Assembly (NCBI GenBank): GCA_016744555.1
Contig: JADGED010000016.1
Coordinates: 259-20,093 of the forward strand
Length of the DNA stretch: 19,835 nt
Reading direction: 5' to 3'
DNA from: Desulfuromonadaceae bacterium
GTDB taxonomy: Bacteria > Desulfobacterota > Desulfuromonadia > Desulfuromonadales > Geopsychrobacteraceae
The position numbers and the translations under genes are program-made. Positions within the stretch are counted from its first letter, which is position 1. Every line of letters starts with the position of its first letter. The notes below the pieces were generated by a model. That model was given only the letters and a program-made list of their open reading frames with translations, did not search any database and was not told the DNA's origin. Below, in pieces: positions 15,953 to 19,835 of this stretch.

Positions 15953-16338
15953 GTGATCGAATAACGATTATTCCGCAACCGATTCGCCCGACTCAGACTC
16001 ATGATGTTTCTCGTAATAAAACCGTAGTGAAAACCGGTGGGACCGGAAGCTTTGATCAGCTGCTACAAAATAAAATTACCTCAGGTGGGGTAAAGTTTTC
16101 CAAGCATGCAACCGATAGAATGTTAAGTCGAGGAATTAACTTTAGTGCAAATCAGATGGAGCGACTCGAATCTGCAGTGTCGCAAGTTAATGCAAAAGGG
16201 GGGAAGGAATCCCTCGTGATGCTTGATAATACCGCCCTAGTAGTAAGTGTCAAAAATGATACGGTGGTTACTGTTGTTGATAAAGAGCAATTAAAGAACA
16301 ACGTTTTTACTAAAATTGATAGCGCAGTAATTGCCTAA
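15949..16338 (+). CDS. Conserved flagellar operon protein (TIGR02530-like), function unknown
   Basis: A 129-residue protein that belongs, from my recognition of its conserved core, to the small flagellar-operon family TIGR02530 found between flgD and flgE in Firmicutes, spirochaetes and deltaproteobacteria. The core is GGVKFSKHATDRMLSRGINF, then LESAVSQVNAKGGKESLVML and a C terminus VSVKNDTVVTVVDKEQLKNN ending in FTKIDSAVIA. The first ~50 residues are variable and basic, without a signal peptide or membrane segment, so it is cytosolic or a type III substrate. The ATG overlaps the flgD stop. Its place between hook cap and hook genes suggests a job in hook assembly, such as chaperoning or regulating FlgD/FlgE; that is inference. 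No biochemical function is known to me. Confidence 0.9.
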   Translation: MSDRITIIPQPIRPTQTHDVSRNKTVVKTGGTGSFDQLLQNKITSGGVKFSKHATDRMLSRGINFSANQMERLESAVSQVNAKGGKESLVMLDNTALVVSVKNDTVVTVVDKEQLKNNVFTKIDSAVIA

Positions 16339-16340
16339 CC

Positions 16341-16393
16341 GAACCGGTCCTCTTGTAGGAGGTTCGCAAGCCGCCGACCGATTGACGCGGCTT
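16341..16393 (+). promoter_or_regulatory. Two adjacent hairpins in the flgE 5' spacer
   Basis: The 74 bp between the small flagellar gene and flgE contains two potential RNA hairpins. The first has CCTC (16349-16352) pairing with GAGG (16359-16362), flanked by CGAA/TTCG with an internal bulge. The second has a 7-bp stem AAGCCGC (16368-16374) with GCGGCTT (16387-16393) and a 12-base loop. Neither is followed by a T run, so they are not classical terminators. They end eight bases before the AGGAG site of flgE (16401-16405) and could affect processing, stability or translation of hook mRNA. Confidence 0.4.
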
Positions 16394-16412
16394 CAAAACA
16401 AGGAGCGACAAA

Positions 16413-18155
16413 ATGGGTGTATCTAGTTCTCTTTATAGTGGTGTCAGTGGTCTTAACGCTAATGCCAATGCAATGAGTGTTTTAGGTGATAACCTTGCCA
16501 ATGCTAATACCATTGGATTCAAATCGAGCCGAACAATTTTCGGCGATCTATTATCTAGTTCAGTTTCTGGCTCTGGTGGTACCTCTCAGGTTGGCCGTGG
16601 TGTAGGTCTCTCTACTGTAGATACTATTTTTAGCCAAGGTACTTTCGAAAATACCGAAACAAATACCGACCTTGCGGTTGAAGGTGCAGGGTTTTTTATC
16701 GTCAGCGATCCTTCTACCGGTAATGCCTCAAATAATTATACCCGCTCAGGAGCATTTCGTTTTGATGCCGATGGTTTTCTGGTAAATCCCGAAGGCTACA
16801 ATGTTATGGGGTACCAGTTAGATGGCGACGGTAGTCCGGTTGGTGACTTAACCCCAATATGGACCAATACCCAATCGTTTACCCCGGCACAACCAACGTC
16901 TGCAATTGATTTGAATACCAACCTTGATTCGGACTCGGTTACCATTGGCACAGTTGGAACCAGCGCTACTGCCATTGGAACTACCCTCAGTTCGGCTGGA
17001 GTAGCGACGCCTAATGCTGCCTACGCAAGTTTGGCTGCAGATCCAGCTGACACAACGTTACAGACGGCGGCTCAAACAGCCGCCACGTTAGATAATACTA
17101 ATTTCGTGGCAGTGAATACCGCTATTGCTACTTTGCGTACAGAAATAGCTGCTGACCCGACATCGGTTGCATCTGCAACTGCAGCGGCAGCAGTTGATAC
17201 CGCTATAGGTACCGCAACCGGCGTTGCTCAAACTACTTATGCTGACGCTTTGCTTGCCGATCCTACCGGTGCATCAACATTAGTCTTAGCAACTACAGAT
17301 GAAGCTAGGTCTAATAGTGTTATTGCTGCTGTTGCTACCTTGCAGGACTCTATTACTACACCACCTTTTGACCCTTTAGATCCAAGCGGAACGTCAAATA
17401 CCGCAACTTCCATCCAAGTATTTGATAGTTTGGGTAGTACCCATTTGATGACCACCTATTTTACCAAAACCTCAGATCAGAACTGGGTATGGAATACCGT
17501 AGTAAATGGTTCTGAAGTTACCGGTGGCACCTCTGGAGAGTTAGAAATTGTTGGTAGCGGCTCCCTGGCATTTGATGCTAGTGGTGACTTGATTTCTGTT
17601 GATGGTGCCCAACTCTATACCATCCCAGGAGATACCAGTAGTGACCCTATATATCCACGTCCTCAGGCTTTAACGACAGCCGGTGATCTTGATTGGGTTA
17701 ATGGTGCCATTCAAACTCAGCAAGTTGCAATTGATATGCAAACTAGTCAATATGCTAGTCCTTCGATAGTGGTTTCGCAGGAGCAAGATGGCTTTGGCAC
17801 TGGAACTCTGGTCAAATTGAGTGTAGATGAGCTGGGTAATGTTATTGGTAACTTTTCCAATGGTACGCCACGTGAGTTAATGCGTATCCCGTTGGCAAAA
17901 TTTACGAACCCAAGTGCTTTAACGAAAATCGGCAGTAATATGTATATGCAGAGTACTAGCTCTGGTGTGCCAGTTATTGGTACGGTTGGTTCTGGTGTCG
18001 GTAATATATTTACCAATGCTTTAGAATTATCAAATGTAGATATGGCACAAGAATTCGTTAAAATGATTACTACTCAGCGAGGATTCTCGGCGAATTCAAA
18101 GACGATTACGACGACCGATGAAATGTTGGCTGAAGTTATCGGCCTTAAGCGATAA
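16413..18155 (+). CDS. flgE: Flagellar hook protein FlgE with large Ala/Thr-rich insertion
   Basis: FlgE polymerises into the hook, the universal joint between rod and filament. The N-terminal core is canonical (SSLYSGVSGLNANANAMSVL, then GDNLANANTIGFKSSRTIFG), as are the TDLAVEGAGFFIV and YTRSGAFRFDADGFLVNPEG motifs and the C-terminal LELSNVDMAQEFVKMITTQR with GFSANSKTITTTDEML. At 580 residues it is longer than the common ~400-450. The extra length is mainly a ~135-residue Ala/Thr/Asp-rich segment (about 178-315) lying between SAIDLNTNLDSD and FDPLDPSGTSNTATSIQVFD, where typical FlgE has a short loop. The segment has two related halves (see repeat entry). AAGGAG lies eight bases before the ATG. 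Transcription ends at a strong hairpin downstream. Confidence 0.97.
   Translation: MGVSSSLYSGVSGLNANANAMSVLGDNLANANTIGFKSSRTIFGDLLSSSVSGSGGTSQVGRGVGLSTVDTIFSQGTFENTETNTDLAVEGAGFFIVSDPSTGNASNNYTRSGAFRFDADGFLVNPEGYNVMGYQLDGDGSPVGDLTPIWTNTQSFTPAQPTSAIDLNTNLDSDSVTIGTVGTSATAIGTTLSSAGVATPNAAYASLAADPADTTLQTAAQTAATLDNTNFVAVNTAIATLRTEIAADPTSVASATAAAAVDTAIGTATGVAQTTYADALLADPTGASTLVLATTDEARSNSVIAAVATLQDSITTPPFDPLDPSGTSNTATSIQVFDSLGSTHLMTTYFTKTSDQNWVWNTVVNGSEVTGGTSGELEIVGSGSLAFDASGDLISVDGAQLYTIPGDTSSDPIYPRPQALTTAGDLDWVNGAIQTQQVAIDMQTSQYASPSIVVSQEQDGFGTGTLVKLSVDELGNVIGNFSNGTPRELMRIPLAKFTNPSALTKIGSNMYMQSTSSGVPVIGTVGSGVGNIFTNALELSNVDMAQEFVKMITTQRGFSANSKTITTTDEMLAEVIGLKR
17022..17354 (+). repeat. Diverged internal duplication within the FlgE insertion
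   Basis: Residues ~204-245 (bases 17022-17147) and ~276-314 (17238-17354) of FlgE share a pattern: Y-A-x(3)-A-D-P-x(4)-L-x-x-A, ending in V-x-x-A-[IV]-A-T-L-x-x-x-I. The first copy has YASLAADPADTTLQTAA and AIATLRTEI; the second has YADALLADPTGASTLVLA and AVATLQDSI. Offsets are 72 residues at the start and 69 at the end, so the unit is about 70 residues including an Ala-rich linker (AADPTSVASATAAAAVD). Identity is low, so an ancient duplication or convergent low-complexity helices are both possible. Confidence 0.5.
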
Positions 18156-18182
18156 GTATTATAGTCAAAAACATGACTTGAA

Positions 18183-18220
18183 CAGAATGCCGCCACTGAT
18201 TTTTTAGTGGCGGCATTCTG
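18183..18220 (+). terminator. Strong hairpin terminator after flgE
   Basis: A perfect 15-bp stem, CAGAATGCCGCCACT (18183-18197) with its exact reverse complement (18206-18220), and an eight-base loop GATTTTTT. The downstream side has only a short T run (CGTTTTAG), so termination may be partly Rho-assisted, or the hairpin may mainly protect the 3' end of the operon mRNA. It lies 27 bases after the flgE stop and before a new promoter, marking the end of the first flagellar unit. Confidence 0.8.
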
Positions 18221-18314
18221 CGTTTTAGAGATAGTATGGTTTTCTCCTTTGTAAGTAGCTAATTTTACATCAATTGTCATTTGTTTGTATATTGGTTGTG
18301 GCAAATTGTTATAT

Positions 18315-18331
18315 CTGGCACGCAATCTGCT
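18315..18331 (+). promoter_or_regulatory. Sigma-54-like promoter of motAB
   Basis: CTGGCACGCAATCTGCT matches the sigma-54 consensus YTGGCACGRNNNTTGCW except at R (C here) and the first T of TTGC (C here). The essential GG (18317-18318) and GC (18329-18330) have correct spacing. The start would be near 18342, giving a leader of about 84 bases before the motA ATG at 18426. It lies after the flgE terminator, so motAB can be expressed separately but by the same sigma factor as the basal body operon. Confidence 0.78.
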
Positions 18332-18425
18332 TTACCGTTAGTCGTGGTTAAGTTTAATATTTTATCAAGTTCAGGTGAGACTGCTTATCTGCTATTATCA
18401 AAGCACTATGAAATAGAGGACGAAT

Positions 18426-19190
18426 ATGGATCTCGCAACAATAATTGGTTTGGTGGCAGCCTTTGGATTGATGTTAGCAGCAATCCTGCAGGGTGGTTCG
18501 TTAGTTATCTTTATCGACGTAGCATCTATCTTGGTTGTTGTCGGTGGAACTATCGGAACTGTTTTGACCCATTTCCCCCTTGGGGATGTTTTGGGGGCGT
18601 TTGGAGTTGCCCGTAATGCCTTTTTTCACAAAGCCCAATCTCCCATCGATATAATTGAAAAACTAATATCTTTTGCCGGTAAAGCGCGGAAAGAGGGGAT
18701 TCTGTCACTCCAATCGGTTATGGGAGAGATTGATGATGAGTTTTTTCTTAAGGGTTTGCAAATGGCAGTTGATGGTCAAGAGCCAGATGCTCTAAAAGAT
18801 ATGCTCGAAAAAGAGATTGAATATGTAATTGAGCGTCACGATAAAGGGGCCGATATATTTGCAACAATTGCTGCTTATGCTCCAGCGATGGGGATGATTG
18901 GTACTTTGATTGGTTTAGTGCAGATGCTGCAAAATATGAGTGATCCATCGTCTATTGGTCCGGCAATGGCGGTTGCATTGTTGACTACTTTTTATGGTGC
19001 TGTTATTGCGAACGTCCTTGCTAACCCGATATCGGGAAAGCTAAAGCTGCGTTCTGCTAGTGAAGTTTTAAATAAAATTTTAGTAACCGAAGGGATGAAG
19101 GCGATACTTGAGGGTGAAAACCCCCGTTTAATGGAGCAACGTCTGCATGCTTTCGTTTCACCAAAAGAACGTCAAAGTAACTTTGGGTAG
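18426..19190 (+). CDS. motA: Flagellar stator protein MotA, PomA-like (sodium-type)
   Basis: This is the five-subunit partner of the stator ion channel; its cytoplasmic loop pushes on FliG. The 254 residues match PomA (about 253) better than E. coli MotA (295). Four membrane segments lie at about 3-22, 30-50, 145-166 and 178-200, with a charged cytosolic loop (about 60-140) between the second and third. The start MDLATIIGLVAAFG and the block APAMGMIGTLIGLVQMLQNM then SIGPAMAVALLTTFYGAVIA closely resemble PomA. Channel prolines are Pro153 and Pro201. Thr160 and Thr187/Thr188 align with PomA Thr158 and Thr185/Thr186, linked to sodium selectivity. It has its own sigma-54-like promoter, and motB follows 23 bases later. 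Ion preference is inferred. Confidence 0.95.
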   Translation: MDLATIIGLVAAFGLMLAAILQGGSLVIFIDVASILVVVGGTIGTVLTHFPLGDVLGAFGVARNAFFHKAQSPIDIIEKLISFAGKARKEGILSLQSVMGEIDDEFFLKGLQMAVDGQEPDALKDMLEKEIEYVIERHDKGADIFATIAAYAPAMGMIGTLIGLVQMLQNMSDPSSIGPAMAVALLTTFYGAVIANVLANPISGKLKLRSASEVLNKILVTEGMKAILEGENPRLMEQRLHAFVSPKERQSNFG

Positions 19191-19213
19191 GCAATACAGC
19201 TAGGGACACTATC

Positions 19214-19835
19214 ATGGAAAAGAAAACTAAATGTCCCCCTCCTGGGGCGCCAATGTGGATGACCACCTTTAGTGACTTGGTAACGTTGCTTTTGACCTTT
19301 TTCGTTTTATTATTGTCGATGGCGAATATGGATAAGGTTAAGTTTAATAAGGCTAGCGACTCTTTGGCTGGTGCATTTGGAGTTTTGGGTAGCGCGAATA
19401 AAACAGAAGTTACTACTCCTAAAGTGGTTACATTCTCCCCAGTAAATGATGATTATACTTCACAAGTTTATCGTCGCCTAAGAACTAAAATACGTGAACT
19501 CAAGTTGAACAAAAAAATAAAATTGGTTAAAAACCGTGGAGCCGTTGTGTTGCGTATTGATGAAGCAATTTTGTTCACCTCAAATCAAAGTGCGTTACAA
19601 CCAGAAGCAGAAGAGATTTTGAAAAAAGTTGCGGCGATGGTGCGTCCACTACCACTAAATCTTAAAGTAGAGGGGCATACCGATGATCAGGGTGATGAAT
19701 TAGTTAACTGGAACCTTTCGGTAACCAGAGCAGTATCGGTATTACGCTATTTGGCAACGAACCAACTGGTACCCTTAAAAAGGATGTCTGCAACAGGTTA
19801 TGGTTCACAAAAACCATTGTTTCCAAATACCAGTG
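19214..19835 (+). CDS. motB: Flagellar stator protein MotB, PomB-like (3' end beyond window)
   Basis: This is the peptidoglycan-anchored, ion-binding stator subunit. About 207 codons are present and the gene runs off the window. The N terminus CPPPGAPMWMTTFSDLVTLL strongly resembles PomB (CPPPG-P-WM-TF-DL). Asp21 is the expected ion-binding carboxylate at the start of the single membrane helix (about 20-36). A plug/linker region follows (about 38-110), then an OmpA/MotB peptidoglycan-binding domain with VVLRIDEAILFTSNQSALQP, LKVEGHTDDQG and NWNLSVTRAVSVLRYLATNQ. The linker is shorter than in Vibrio PomB. The ATG is preceded by AGGG nine bases upstream. It is co-transcribed with motA; fliL or similar genes are likely to follow but are not visible. 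Confidence 0.96.
   Translation, partial: MEKKTKCPPPGAPMWMTTFSDLVTLLLTFFVLLLSMANMDKVKFNKASDSLAGAFGVLGSANKTEVTTPKVVTFSPVNDDYTSQVYRRLRTKIRELKLNKKIKLVKNRGAVVLRIDEAILFTSNQSALQPEAEEILKKVAAMVRPLPLNLKVEGHTDDQGDELVNWNLSVTRAVSVLRYLATNQLVPLKRMSATGYGSQKPLFPNTS

Noticed and set aside
1..19835. CRISPR arrays, tRNA/rRNA genes, insertion sequences, phage genes
   Set aside because: No regularly spaced repeats, tRNA-like cloverleaf, rRNA signature, transposase, integrase or phage protein was seen in the window.

Overview
The window is a chromosomal segment of a motile Gram-negative bacterium, most likely a member of the Desulfuromonadota (Geobacter/Desulfuromonas/Pelobacter relatives). This placement is inferred from flagellar gene order and content (flgBC-fliEFGHIJ-MotE-like-fliK-flgD-TIGR02530-like-flgE, then motAB), from sigma-54-type promoters, and from the proteins themselves. 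The base composition is rather AT-rich for that group. I cannot name a genus.

Left part (1-4092, all minus strand): the N-terminal third or less of uvrA (nucleotide excision repair, cut by the window edge), a ~185 bp palindromic intergenic repeat, pdxA (vitamin B6 synthesis) with a recognisable sigma-70 promoter, and two separate EamA-family (drug/metabolite transporter superfamily) permeases about 400 bp apart. The spacer between the permeases holds hairpins but no convincing gene.

Right part (4329-19835, all plus strand): a flagellar basal body/hook/export operon. It starts at a good sigma-54 promoter (GG/GC at -24/-12, 4329-4345) and ends at a strong 15-bp-stem hairpin after flgE (18183-18220). 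The first gene encodes a secreted ~804-residue TPR protein that is not one of the standard flagellar components. Then follow proximal rod proteins (FlgB, FlgC), the rod/MS-ring junction (FliE), MS ring (FliF), switch (FliG), export ATPase complex (FliH, FliI, FliJ), a MotE/MgtE_N-like membrane-anchored coiled-coil protein, hook-length control (FliK), hook cap (FlgD), a conserved small flagellar-operon protein, and the hook protein FlgE, which carries a large Ala/Thr-rich insertion with an internal duplication. A second sigma-54-like promoter (18315-18331) precedes motA and motB, whose sequences look like the sodium-type PomA/PomB stator. motB runs off the window.

The genes work together as a single assembly programme: base (MS ring, rod, switch), export engine, hook and its length control, with the stator as a separate transcription unit under the same class of promoter. 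Items most worth following up are the leading TPR protein (possible counterpart of the Campylobacter periplasmic scaffold protein PflA), the enlarged FlgE, the sodium-type stator signature, and the palindromic repeat next to uvrA.
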